From positions 102,596,269 to 102,660,268 of the forward strand of contig NC_064625.1 of NCBI RefSeq assembly GCF_023898315.1: a stretch of DNA of 64,000 nt, given 5' to 3'. Below, one piece after another: positions 19,669 to 31,699 of the stretch. How positions within the stretch are numbered: the first letter of the stretch is position 1; each line of letters begins with the position of its first letter. The stretch comes from Schistocerca nitens. Lineage: Eukaryota > Arthropoda > Insecta > Orthoptera > Acrididae. The notes beneath the pieces were generated by a model. It saw only the letters and a program-made list of their open reading frames with translations. It was not told the origin of the DNA and did no database searches. Both the position numbers and the translations under genes were made by a program.

Positions 19669-21534
19669 CAGGGTGGTCCATTGATAATGACCGGGACAAA
19701 TATCTCTCGAAATAAGCATCAAACGAAAAAACTACGAAGAACGAAACTCGTCTAGCTTAAAGGGGGAAACCAGATAACGCTATGGCTGGCCCGCTAGGTG
19801 GCGCTGCCATAGGTCAAACGGATATCAATTGCGTTTTCTTTCTTAAATAGGAACCCCCATTTTTATTACATATTCATGTACGTAAAGAAATATGAATGTT
19901 TTAGCTGGACCACTTTTTTCGCTTTGTGGTAGATGACGCTGTAATAGTCACAAACGTATAAGTACATGGTATCGCGTAACATTCCGGCAGTGCGGACGGT
20001 ATTGGCTTCGTGATACATTACCCGTGTTAAAATGGACCGTTTAACAATTGCGGAAAAGGTCGATATCGTGTTCATGTATGGCTATTGTGATCAAAATGCC
20101 CAACGGGCGTGTGCTATGTATGCTGCTCGGTATCCTGGACGACATCATCCAAGTGGCCGGACCGTTCGCCGGATAGTTACGTTATTTAAGGAAACAGGAA
20201 GTGTTCAGCGACATGTGAAACAACCACGACCTGCAACAAATGATGATGCCCAAGTAGGTGTTTTAGCTGCTGTCACGGCTAATCCGCACATCAGTAGCAG
20301 ACAAATTGCGCGTGAATCGGGAATCTCAGAAACGTCGGTGTTGACAATGCTACATCAACATCGATTGCACCCGTACCATATTTCTATATACCAGGAATTG
20401 CATGGCGACGACTTTGAACGTCGTGTACAGTTCTGCCACTGGGCACAAGAGAAATTACTGGACGATGACAGATTTTTTGCACGCGTTCTATTTAGCGACG
20501 AAGCGTCATTTACCAACAGCGGTAACGTAAGCCGGCATAATATGCACTATTGGGTAACGGAAAATCCACCACGGCTGCGACAAGTGGAACATCAGCGACC
20601 TTGGCGGGTCAGTGTATGGTGCGGCGTTATGGGAGGAAGGATAATTGGCCCCCATTTTATCGATGGCAATCTAAATGGTGCAGTGTATGCTGATTTCCTA
20701 CGTAATGTTCTACCCATGTTACTACGATGTACTTCCAACATGATGGATGTCCGGCACATAGCTCGCGTGCGGTTGAAGCGGTATTGAATATCATATTATA
20801 TGCCAGGTGGATTGGTCGTCGAAGCATCATACCACGGCCCGCACGTTCACCGGATCTGACGACCCCGGATTTCTTTATGTGGGGAAAGTTGAAGGATATT
20901 TGCTATCGTGATCCACCGACAACGCCTGCCAACATGCGTCAGCCATTGTCATTGCATGTGCGAACATTACGGAAGGCGAACTACTCGCTGTTGAGAGGAA
21001 TGTCGTTACACGTATTACCAAATGCATTGAGGTTGACGGACATCATTTTGAGCATTTATTGCATTAATGTGGTGTTTACAGGTAATCACGCTGTAACAGC
21101 ATGCGTTCTGAGAAATGATAAGTTGACAAAGGTACATGTATCACATTGGAACAACCGAAATAAAATGTTCAAACGTACCTACGTTCTGTATTTTAATTTA
21201 AAAAACCTACCTGTTACCAACTGTTCGTCTAAAATTGTGAGGCATATGTTTGTGACTATTACAGCGCCATCTATCACAAAGCGAAAAAAGTGGTCCAACT
21301 AAAACATTCGTGTTTCGTTACGTACTACACGAATATGTAATAAAAAATTGGGGGTTCCCATTCAAAAAAGCGCAGTTGATATCCGTTTGACCTATGGCAC
21401 CGCCATCTAGTGGGCCAACCTTAGCACCATCTGGTTTCCCCCTTCAAGGTAGACAAGTTTCGTCCTTTGTAGTTTTTTGGTTTGACGCTTATTTTGTGGG
21501 ATATTTGGCCCGGTCACGATCAATGGACCACCCG
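19669..21534 (+). mobile_element. mariner-like transposon with about 285-bp terminal repeats
   Basis: The ends CAGGGTGGTCCATTGAT (19669) and ATCAATGGACCACCCG (to 21534) are flanked by TA (19667-19668, 21535-21536). Inverted-repeat similarity continues to about 19954 on the left and from about 21247 on the right, with moderate divergence. It encodes a transposase with 41-residue spacing between the second and third catalytic aspartates. Confidence 0.88.
20032..21067 (+). pseudogene. DD41D-type mariner-like transposase, frameshifted
   Basis: The gene starts at 20032 (MDRLTIAEKVDIVFMYG), a typical N-terminal helix-turn-helix for this lineage. The first frame runs through HISSRQIARESGISETSV and VLFSDEASFTN (first D, about 20490) to LRNVLPMLL, where a one-base lesion near 20722 shifts the frame. 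The next frame holds MYFQHDGCPAH (second D) and PARSPDLTTPDFFMWG (third D); 41 residues lie between these two aspartates. A second shift near 20940-20965 moves the true C-terminus (ITEGELLAVERNV ... HHFEHLLH) into a third frame ending at 21067. The catalytic residues are preserved, so this is a recently inactivated copy. Confidence 0.87.
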
Positions 21535-21650
21535 TATAACTGAGGGAATACAATGCACGTGCTACTCCGAGATGATGAGGTTGGTACACGAGAAGAATTC
21601 GTAGGGGTCATATCATGCCAGTCACAAGAATGATAACTCAACAAAAAAAA

Positions 21651-21869
21651 CACGAAATAAAGTGCAACAATACTTCAGAAATATTAAACATCGCTTTTGG
21701 AGAGCCTGCTATGAGTAAAACAGGGGTTTATCAGTGGTTTAAATGTTTTGATGGAGACCCCGAAGAGGTTGAAAGTGATGAGTGCCCTCGACATCCTAGT
21801 ACTTCATCAACCAGTGAAATCACGGATGGGAAAAGTGCAACAAATGGTTATAACTTAATGCCGAATTAG
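21651..21869 (+). pseudogene. mariner N-terminal (HTH_48-like) fragment
   Basis: Directly after the LINE tail, the frame shows FGEPAMSKTGVYQWFKCFDGD and DECPRHPSTSST, the helix-turn-helix region that precedes the catalytic core in Mos1-type mariner transposases. It ends after about 70 residues, no catalytic domain follows, and no terminal repeat was found. It is a short relic. Confidence 0.65.
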
Positions 21870-23949
21870 AAATTTTCGATGTTAGGATATGAAACTGGTT
21901 TCCAAATTTTTGAATTTCGAATAGAGTCAGCAGCGAATTCGATGCAGTCAGCAACGATACAGGACCACTGAAACACGGCATAACAATTAATGAACATGTA
22001 TTTACGGGAATTGCGTCGAAAATAAAACTCAATCGGTGCAGTGGAAGTACTCTGAGTTGCCAAGAGCGAAAGAAGCTCAACAAGTGACATGAAATGTGCG
22101 TTCGATTTTAACTGTATAGTCACTGCGAGTTGCTAAAGAGTTCACCACCGTTTGAGTGAAAGAATCTCAGAAAACAAGACGCCTGGATTTGTGGAGAAAC
22201 AATTCCTGGCTTTCGCAGTGCGAAAATCTACGTGCTCACACTTCATTTCTGTAATGACACCCCAGCTTCCACAGTCACCAGACATGGTCTCACATGATTC
22301 TTCTCTTTTCCCAAAAATAACGTAAACATTAAAGGGCCATCGTTTCGCAAGCACTGATGAAGCTAAAACCGCATCTCAGAGACGGTCAAAAGCTTTCCGA
22401 AAGACAGTTGCAAAACTGTTTCGGGGATTAGTGCAAGCGCTCACATAAGTATGTAGAATCTAACTGGTGCTGTCTGAAGGGGATATGATTGATGTAGACA
22501 AATAAATAAACTTCCTTCCAAGAAATAAAAATTGCCATTGCGTTCTGAAGACACCTCGTGTGATGGTGTCTGTGAACGCTACAAGTTCGAAGTAACTACA
22601 ACTCGGTAATAGTTGAAAATATATCGCATGTGACAGAGTATTTTTCCAGTCAAACACAATTCTATAGTCTCCTTAAATACTTCAGATGCTCTTGTTTTTG
22701 TTAAGCTTACACTTCAAATTTATAATTCATCAGACAGTTTAGGTCCTCAGAGTATTCGAGTGGCTCTCCTCTTCTGTTGTACAGTATATGACAACAACCG
22801 TATCTAATGCTTTTTAACACGAGCACTCCTAACAAAAAATATTAGCAAAAAACAAGTGCAGATGTCAAAGTGCTTTCGTTCAGTCTACCAGTAGTACCGG
22901 ATTTCATCAAGACTAACACCCAGACACACATCTTGCATCGCCTTCACTCACTCATATTTCTAATTTCGTTCCATTAGCGCAGTTTCATAGATCTGAAATT
23001 TAAATCAGTGACAAAATTTCACTTGCCCACGATGTATCTGTGTTACTTTCCAAGAGGACAAAACAAGTCCACATTTCCCCGCATAGATCGGTGTTATAGC
23101 TTGAACGTCCATCAACTGATAAGAAACTGAATTCATTGGGTTGCGGTGTGTTTGTTGGCTGCCTCCACAACTGCTAGTCATTGCATTGTCCGACCACAAG
23201 CTTTCTAAGTAATCCCTATTCATTCCAGATATTAAATGTGTGGTAATCATATCATTGTACTGACTTGAGGCACAAACCATTTGCTTACATTTAGGTTGTC
23301 CATCTTCCAACTGATGTTTAAGTTGCGTGACTTTCACACAGCGGCCTTGGATTAAACGCCCAGCACCGTCAGTGTTATATGAGGAAAGGACAAGTCAGGG
23401 ATCTGAAGTAACATTTTTTCGAAACCAGAGAACAACTTCCACATCTCCACCATCCATGGCTTATGAGGCCAGTACTTAGACCATAATGTGGCCAACCACC
23501 TTCTACCCCTTTTATCCATACCCATGTGTCGTCTTTCCTGACCCACCCTGTTTTTCGGACGGCTATTTTTGTTTAGAGCATATAGATCTCTGTTTACTCT
23601 ATGAGGAGTTTTGTCAGCGTTAATTTTGGAATACATCTATGTGCAACTGAATAAGAGCAATTTGTCGTCTGTCACCATTGCGTCAATTTGTGTGAGATGC
23701 CTTCAGTGACCTGATTTATATGCATATTGACACGTTTTAACCAGATTTTCTTTGGCTGTAAACAGTTCGAGCGAGCTCCAGCTTAATTTCGTCATTTTTC
23801 AATTTGGTACACCACATGATGAAAAGCGTGTAGTGGAGCGTAAGAAGTAAAAAATTGCCAAAATTCGTTACATACTGATAGTACATGCATTTTGGGTAAT
23901 TAAATTGTGAGATCACTACTGTTATGTATAAGTATATTGAAGAAAGATC
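21870..23949. other. unrecognised sequence
   Basis: About 2 kb holds no recognised element. Two adjacent minus-strand open stretches (23005-23337, 110 codons; 23352-23636, 94 codons) are slightly longer than neighbours but contain no motif I know, so I do not call them genes. Confidence 0.4.
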
Positions 23950-24250
23950 GCTTACTCGATAAAAAGCAGCGCTACTTCGAATAACATTCGAAAGCTTTCG
24001 ACAGCTGCATTTCCATCGTCTTCAGGACTGAAACTGTTGACTGGCAGGATAGCCACTGCAAGTGTGTGTTTATACCGGCCGAAGTGTCGCATGCGTGGAA
24101 AGGGGAGTGAGACGGTTTCCGGAAACTCCGGTTCGCCACTGACGCAGATGACGTAACGTTGTGGGATGGACCGGCGACATATTTCAGACTGCTGCTCCCT
24201 ATGACCGTCACGCATCCTGATTCCATGTGGAGCCCAAATCCCAACTAGCA
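23950..24250 (-). repeat. probable Penelope-like terminal fragment
   Basis: On the minus strand around 23965-24035 the sequence contains CTGAAGACGATGG, then TGTCGAAAGC, then a tail ending toward GAGTAAGCGATCTTTCTTC. This CTGAAGA ... GAAA arrangement with a short hairpin between recurs in several Penelope-like ends in this window. I recall very similar ends from arthropod Penelope-like elements. No coding sequence remains. Confidence 0.4.
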
Positions 24251-27200
24251 ATGGCAGTACTAAAAGAAAAATATTTTAAAACAACTAAATATTGCTGTTC
24301 TTGACCCCCTTCAGGGTCAGCTACCTGTGAAGCTCTCCATTTGTGAACAATCGATGTTTGAAAGTTAACGAATGTGAACACCACAGAGCACAAGCCGCTT
24401 AAGAAACAATACCATCTAACAGACAATTACGACCATCAAACCCACGGAGTCATAAATAGGAGTTATTTGGCACAAAGGTAAAACACAGGGGTAGCTAAGC
24501 ATTTAGCAGTATTCAGGGAGGTGAAACAGCCTCGAATCGAATCCATCGCACAGATTAGTGACGAATGCTGATGAGCTGTTAAGACTAGATGTAGTTTTTA
24601 GGCGACTTCCCACACGCCCACTATGTAAATACTGGCCACATCCCACATCAGATACACACTGTACAAACATTCAGAAAACAGTTTCGGACTTGAACATGAA
24701 ATTCACTGTCGATGCACACAGACGCGATTAGAGCCCCAGTCGGGCACAAATTGATACTATTGATACATCTCAAAGCCCATATATGATCGACGGCATTTAA
24801 TCCTTTGACCAACATATGTTAACGTACGCAGTACTCACAGAATCGTATTTTCTAAAATACATGTTTCTGACCTGTTCTGCGTCCTTCCCGTATTCGTCGT
24901 CGACGTGTAAATATGCAGCTACACTGCAGTGATGTATAGACAGTGGAATCGATCAGCTCGAGGCACGATTTAGACAATGTGATAACTGTGGCTTTTAATA
25001 TTGGACTACTGTAGTTCTGAAGCACCCAAAATTACATAGCACTTTCATATAGTGCCCTAGCAACGTGTAAATACTGTGCCATTATCATCTGCTGTTTCCT
25101 GATCACTTCCTTTGTACGTCGATGGCGAATAAGGAAAGAAATACAACACAGCTATTTCCACTTGGGGAAACGTGACTGTAGAAGTACTGCAAGTGTTTAC
25201 TTTGTTTGATGTTTACCTTTTCGCCAAATAGTGTCTCACGTATGATTCTTATGAACCCGTTGGTCATAATTTTCTGTTACACAATACTCTTTCTTCAACG
25301 ACTTTTGGATCACACTCTTATTAACTTTCAAATATCGCTTATTCGCGAGTGCAAAGTTTCCCAGATAAATGACCTTTATGATTGGCAGAAAAGACACAGC
25401 TCCGTATTTTAAAATCATTTGTATTCGATTCTAGGCGTTTGAGTTGGAGTGCTTCGCTTCCCCTGTAAGTGTGTGGGTCTGACAGCGGTTCAAATTGTTG
25501 CAATTTGATCTGCTAATTTGAAACCATGAGTATGCTGGCTCACGCTCTTTCATAGTGGGATAGGGCCAAGATTAAACTGTGACATTTTTAGACGATATCA
25601 GGGGTGCAGCTTTAGTAGGGCATGGGGACGAATTTTTGACATAAGCAGAACACTATAACACGGTCGATAAAAGTGAATAAATCTGTGTAATGCTTTGACA
25701 AGTGTACATATTTTCAGACCTAACCATACGTAGAGTGGGAGTGAAGTCCTGGCAAAGTTTTAAGTACATATGACGCTAGAAAGCCAGAGAACTGTTTATA
25801 GCTAGAAAAAAAGGCGTTTTTTTTTTAATTTATCCCATGGGCGGAACACGCAATATGTAAATGTGTTTATATTTCAGATCACTCGACATACTTTAACACA
25901 GACTGAAGCAGAGTGTGAATGGAAGGACATAAATTGTGTTTTTCTTTTGATTATCAGCCATTGATCATGAAAATTTAATGAAGCAATTAATTTCGTTCTG
26001 TAAGAGCCATCTTCGGACCGAAAATAGAACAGAGGTACCTTGGAAAAGAACAGGACCGTGTATATTGTACACCAGATTACAAAACATAACATGAGAAGTC
26101 ATTATTATACGCAAGCGATACACCTCCATACCTGGGCACAGCGGCGAGTAATCTATAAACGAGCTTCTTTTGTTTTGTTTCCGTCCTGAAGATGGAGATT
26201 ACTGACCAAAATTAATTACCTGTTAAAGTTTTGTGGTCAGCAGCTGGAAACAAAAGGACAACATTACCCATTCCTGCATCAAAGTGATTATGTGATTACA
26301 TAGAGGCGCGTTCAAAAACACTACCAGCACACATCTAGATTCCTTGCTCATACATAGAAACAAGTGCGAAAAGTGGTTCTGTCAAGCATTTTTTATTTAG
26401 TCCCTTCGGTAAACTCGTTGTGAGTAACTGGACAGACACGGGGAATGTATTGCACCAGTAACACAAGAGGTCCACACAGAACACACAGCTTGGACTCCAG
26501 ATGATACGCCCCCACACGGCACCACATGAAACAGCTTCACACGTCTCGAGCAGATTGCGCTTTTTTTGTAGTCGTTACTGACCAGTAATTTTCGTGAACG
26601 TGTGTGTTGTGTTTTTTTGTTGGCGCCACAATTTGCTGACGAGGTTTGCCGAGCGCCTGGGTTGTCGATGTCGTAGATATCCGGCTGTTCTGTGTGTCTC
26701 ACCCTCCCACACCCGACTCCCTGGATCGCCCTGCCTGTCGGTGTTCGCCACAGCTTTCTCCATAAGCTCACCTGACTGTCGACTGTTTTATCATGAGTGT
26801 TCTTTTTTGTGTTCTTTATGTTCCTTTCTCATCGGCGCCAGGAAAACAAAATTTCCCCGCCGATGCGTTCTGTGAGCTTTCAATCCTCAAAAGTTTCTCT
26901 TCCTCTTAAATGCTGACAGCAAATCGATATCTCAATCCTAACAGTAAATCCTTTCCAAGTAAAAAGACTCTCTCCTTCAACACTAACCATTAAAAGTTAA
27001 ATTGTGCCGTCATTACAATAATTCCCACCCTTTTTATTTATGTCTAAATCCGTATAAAATTATTGTACCTTTACCAAGTGACGGGAATTCGCAGTTTTCT
27101 AATGTCAAAATTCTATACCACCTCACCGCACCCCACGACACACATCAAAACCAAAATTATCTCAAAAATTAAATATCCACATTTCACATCAAAAATATTT

Positions 27201-29177
27201 GATCATTACTATAATAACCTAAATTGTAGAAACAATTGTGAATCATACAGCGGTGTTATCTAAACTTGTCTTCACGAAAGTTTCCATGCTCCCACACAAA
27301 ACAATATCGACTCGTACCTGTGAATAATCCACCATACTAAGAAACGAATAACCCAGAATCAATTCATCGTCATCTGACCAGTTATCTTCTGCAATCACTT
27401 CGGCACTCAGCGAGGAAAAAAAAATGGTCTCTTCAAGGAACTAAATAAGTGCTCATTATTTATGGTTATCTATGACTGTAAAATTTTATCTCTGTTTAAT
27501 TGCTACCAACATTTTCACAGTGAAACTGTCAAAGAGATCTATAAACAACAATTTTAACTAGCCGTTTATTTAAAAACACTGTCTTCCGAAGTAATTCGGC
27601 AAAACTTACATCTAACTTCAATGCGCAACACAGTATTAACCTACCTAAAATATTCAGTAAATTCCCAAGTATAAATTCTAACCCAACCTTTAAGCAATTG
27701 TTACAAATATTGGCGTGGTGATCTGCAGTCACTTCTACAGAATAAAAGGTGAAAATTTTGTTGGAAACTCAAACTCGAAAGTATCTATCAGAACACTCCA
27801 ATAGCAGTATCTTTATCCCGAGTTATATGGAAACTTGTCATAGATATTCTTTGTGAGAAGCGTCGAAGGAATACGTAATTTATTTTTATCGACAAGACAT
27901 TTAGCAATTTAAATAAAACGAGTTTTCATCGCCCAAATATTTGTGCTACGGTTCCCTCCTACCTAAACAATTTCGACAGATGAATTACAGTTTCCGGAAT
28001 ATTACCACAGAAACGAGGAGTTGGAATGGTAAGTACTCCTAATTTTGTTGTAGAAATTGAGACAAAGCTGAACGAACAAGGCATTGCGGCAGTCCATATC
28101 ACTGTTGGTGAACTGCGAATCAAACCTTGTCACTGTTAACTCACTTTTCACTACTTGGCCATTTTGTTTAATTGACATATAAAGAAAATATCGTTTTTTT
28201 AAACACTTACCGCTACACAAAATGTAAACACATCTCGTCCAGATTTGTAACATATTTACAAAATTTTTTTCAAAATTTTTACGATGAATTTCATATTTTC
28301 AGAAAATAGTAAGCTGTCGTCATTGTTAGCAAATGCGCATCATTGTTGTAATGCACCAACAGAAGCAAAGGGGTAGCTCGATGGAGAGCGAGAAAAATTA
28401 TGGAAAGAAACATTTGCTTTCCACTGCAAATTGTTTGGAAATAAATATTTGTCTGTTCATCTATCTGTCAGAAATTTACATCCCTCAAGGCTGGGTGAAA
28501 TACAAAACGGGAACGTAGTATGAAAGAAAGATAAATCACTTCTAGTCTTTTGATACTTTAGTCATTGTATTTTGAACGCTGTTGTGTATTGAGAAAAGAT
28601 GTTTAAATACTCTATTTATTTCAGTGATACGATCAAACGAAAGGTTATTCTTGCGAAAACAGCCGAACAGTCTACAATCTGAAGACGATGTTTTTGCAAC
28701 TGTTCTCTGATCATTCAACTACTGTTTTCACCCCTGTTGGCAGTTCAAATTTTCTGAGTAATTTCTCTGCGAAAATACAGGAAACGTAAGCACATAGCTT
28801 CGACGCTACTAATATGACATGAATGGCCTAGGTACAGAAATAAGTTTCGGAAGAAACGATAAAAAAGCAAAAGTGGGACGTCTGACTGTATCGAGAAACC
28901 TTACGACTTGTTTAGTGTTTTTAAGATTTGAGGTCTTCGTAATCCATAACAGTTTTTTCTCTGTATGGATCACAAAGGTTGCTTTTATCTATGATGAGGG
29001 ATTTCTGTGCTCTTCGCTAGGCATCTTCATATCTGCATCAGGTAAAATACTATAATCATTCAGAGAATTTTTCGTAACTCAAATGTGTCATCAAGTACAA
29101 TATACATTAAAATATGTCTATAGCAGTCGTTGCAATATTCATTCAGCTAACGTGATTAGCGCCCAATCAAACGTAAG
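24251..29177. other. unrecognised AT-rich sequence
   Basis: This is a long stretch of about 4.9 kb without recognised genes or repeats, mostly AT-rich. A GC-richer patch at 26580-26790 includes TTGGCGCCACAATTTGCTGA, which superficially resembles an LTR-retrotransposon primer-binding region, but no matching LTR could be identified. Homopolymer runs occur at 25819-25827. Confidence 0.5.
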
Positions 29178-29188
29178 TACACAGATTT

Positions 29189-29384
29189 TCCGGCCGGAGT
29201 GGTCGAGCGGTTCTAGGCGCTACAGTCTGGAACCGAACGACCGCTACGGTCGCAGGTTCGAATCCTGCCTCGGGCATGGATGTGTGTGATGTCCTTAGGT
29301 TAGTTAGGTTTAAGTAGTTCTAAGTTCTAGGGGACTGATGACCCCAGAAGTTAAGTCCCGTAGTGCTCAGAGCCATTTGAACCA
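29189..29384 (+). repeat. tRNA-derived SINE, full length
   Basis: This 196-bp SINE has an A-box-like GTGGTCGAGCGG near its start and the B-box GGTTCGAATCC near 29257, so it would be transcribed by RNA polymerase III. Its tail ends with AGAGCCATTTGAACCA. A perfect 11-bp target duplication TACACAGATTT flanks it (29178-29188, 29385-29395). The TGGTCGAG A-box suggests a class II (Leu/Ser-like) tRNA ancestor. Confidence 0.93.
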
Positions 29385-29604
29385 TACACAGATTTGAAAT
29401 AAACTTTATTGTCGACAAGCTTTATGGCGCCCTTCAGTTACACTTTAGTCATTACATGAAACAGCATCATAACAGTAGGAAGGAACATAATGTCGCTCCA
29501 AATTTTGTGCATAAAATGCAAATACATTACGTTGTCTTTTATCTTAAGTTGACGAATTTAAAAGTTACAATAACTGACAATGCCCGAAAATGTTATGCGT
29601 ATGA

Positions 29605-29795
29605 TGAGACCCGCACCGCCTACTAGGCAAGATCCTAGCGGAGGCAGTTTGCCATTGCCTTCCTCCGCCGTAATGGGGACGAATGATGGTGAAGACGACA
29701 CAACACCACCCAGTCATCTCGAGGCAAAAAAAAAAAAAAAAAAAAATCACTGACCCCGCCGGAAATCGAACCCAGGACCCCGAGCGCGGGCAGTC
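29605..29795 (-). repeat. tRNA-derived SINE, second family
   Basis: The minus-strand head lies at the right, with a B-box-like GGGTTCGATTTCC (complement around 29763-29776). The body contains GGAGGCAGTTTGCCATTGCC and GTGAAGACGACACAAC. A run of about 21 A (29727-29748) is expanded inside it. I recall this family as common in orthopterans. No clear target duplication was found, and the boundaries are approximate. Confidence 0.7.
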
Positions 29796-29799
29796 ATTA

Positions 29800-31520
29800 A
29801 ATATCGTTTTAGTTCCAATTAAAGGAGTTAGCGGTAATACCATGGTACATGTACCTGACAAATATGTAACAAGCATATTTTAATATACATTCTGCATGAT
29901 GACGCATTAAATTATGTAACATTTTCCGAATGACTTACGGCACTTTTTCTGCTGCAGATCTGAGGATGGTTTTTCGAAGCGAAAACCAACGGGTCGTAGA
30001 AAATAAAAGGAATCTTTGTGACGCACATGCTCAAAAACTGCTGTAGCTTGTTCAGTTATGGAGCACGCGTTTTTTTTTTGTTTTTTTTTTTAATAGAATG
30101 TCCACAATCGATACTTCGTAGAAACATTCGTACGACGATACATGTGAGGTAAATTTTTTACACGAATCGCATATAGACCATTCCTCGCCTATTTTTTGGA
30201 AACTTGTCAATGTGAACTCTGAGATGTTTTATATGAGCGCACTCATAGAATCAAGATGATTAGAATTCCATTAAGCAAATCGTCCGTTTAAAAAGGCGCA
30301 GATAAAGCCATTAACCGTTTTCTTCATAACATAAACAGACCTAAGAAGAAATTGACTATTGCAGCGTGGGTGGAAGCAGGAGGGAATCTTCACAAATATT
30401 TGCGGAGATGAAATTCGCAAAAACACGTTTTCCCAGTAAGGAGCGGTTAAAGATGGATATGTCGCAAGACATTGTTCAGAAAATTAGTTGTAGAATTAAT
30501 GAGATGCTTTCATTGGAAATAATGAGGATTCGACTCCGCTTTTGTTCCAGGTGCAGTGAAAGTAGTCGACTGTCCGCAGTGTTGGGATGTTGGGGCGTTG
30601 TGAAAGTGTGGCTTAGGTGTTCGAAAGCTGTGGAGAGCGTAGATCAGTTTATTCTCCCCATAAACAGCAACACAAACTAAACGTACAGTAAATGGAAAAA
30701 AAACCACACGAGACCTTCCCACGTGTCATTTGGACCTTCGACCACAGTCCTTTAATGCTGGGAGCAGTAACATTCACACTAAAACCACACCACTGATACA
30801 AACGCCTCTTAGTGCGAGACAGTCTGTAGAGTTGATAGTTGTAGTTGTTTATGTTTCTCGGACGTTGGACCATGTGCGTGGGTGCAGTGCCAGTGGCTTT
30901 CCGCGTGGTTATGAGCGCTCAGGAGACGTCGCTCAAAACTAGCCTAGATTCGCCACTCCAGCTGTCAAACGCTGGGAGTGCAACAAGCTAGCTCAGTTTC
31001 TACTTTAGCCGAGCTAGGAGATACTGTCGACTGTGTTAGGTGCTTAGATTTCTAGACTAGTGGAAAAGGCAGGAATTGTTTTTAGAGGGAAAAAGAATGA
31101 TGTACTAGCCTCAAGTTAGACAAAGTGTGGAGCCTTCCTGGACGCCGATTAATCCGTCTGTTGATGACTCTCACATTCTAAGCCAATACATTTTGTAAAT
31201 GATTTAAATGAATAACCAATTATAACGGAGATAAATCTGGCATCTCTAAAGCGATGTGCATACAACACTACAATACGTCAACAGAATTAAAAATATAAAT
31301 ATAAACCGTCGAGAGGTTACTAAAAAAAAATTTCTCTAAATCAGTATGAAAAAAAAATCTCTCTCTATCTCTTTCCTTTCTTTTTTTATGCCTGTTCTTC
31401 TAATCAGCTAGTGCAACTATTGTTTATGGTTCTATTGTTGCCAACCTGAGCTGCAAATTTTAGTGCGGTTCGATTTTGGTGGAAGCAATTCCTGCTGTGT
31501 GGCTTGCAAGAGTAAGTACT
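29800..31520. other. unrecognised sequence
   Basis: No gene was recognised. A 104-codon open stretch at 30366-30680 lacks motifs. Poly-T runs occur at 30070-30091. Confidence 0.4.
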
Positions 31521-31573
31521 GTAGCTTAGTGTAGTTTAGTGTAGTGTAGTGTAGTGTAGCGTAGCGCAGTGTA
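31521..31573. repeat. short GTAGT-type tandem repeat
   Basis: About ten imperfect copies of a 5-bp unit (GTAGT, with GTAGC and GCAGT variants) lie immediately upstream of the GC-rich patch at 31590-31640. Confidence 0.85.
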
Positions 31574-31589
31574 CCACTAGCGGCTGCTC

Positions 31590-31640
31590 CGTTACCTTCG
31601 CGCATGCGCCGTTTGTTCGCCTGCGCATGACGTCACGTCT
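31590..31640. promoter_or_regulatory. candidate CpG-rich promoter patch (NRF-1-like and CRE-like sites)
   Basis: Within 40 bp there are a perfect palindromic GCGCATGCGC (31600-31609), a second TGCGCATG (31622-31629) and an overlapping full CRE palindrome TGACGTCA (31628-31635). These match the established NRF-1 and CREB/ATF consensus sites. The patch is unusually CpG-rich against AT-rich surroundings. It could be the promoter of a host gene whose exons lie outside the window, or of a noncoding RNA. No transcript is recognisable next to it, so this is inference. Confidence 0.35.
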
Positions 31641-31699
31641 GATCCCTTGTTAATGGCCTCCCTGCCTTCTATTGCCTGCGACTGCGTACATCTGAGTGT

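Larger units (their letters stand above)
19335..21650 (+). mobile_element. LINE 3' fragment split by a DD41D-type transposon
   Basis: Pieces at 19335-19666 and 21537-21650 are collinear parts of the 3' end of a LINE family I recall from grasshoppers. Landmarks are GAAACATGGACTGTGGGAAAA near 19390, AGAGGAAGACAGAGACT near 19633, GTGCTACTCCGAGATGATGA near 21558, and CCAGTCACAAGAATGATAA followed by an A-rich tail near 21613-21650. The 5' part is missing, as is usual for truncated LINE copies. The same family appears on the minus strand at 45125-45810 and 48905-49965. Confidence 0.7.

Noticed and set aside
23005-23636. Two adjacent minus-strand frames of 110 and 94 codons
   Set aside because: They look mildly protein-like but have no recognisable domain, splice context or repeat structure, so I could not support a gene.
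26580-26790. TTGGCGCC-containing GC-rich patch as an LTR element primer site
   Set aside because: No paired LTR, coding sequence or target duplication was found nearby.
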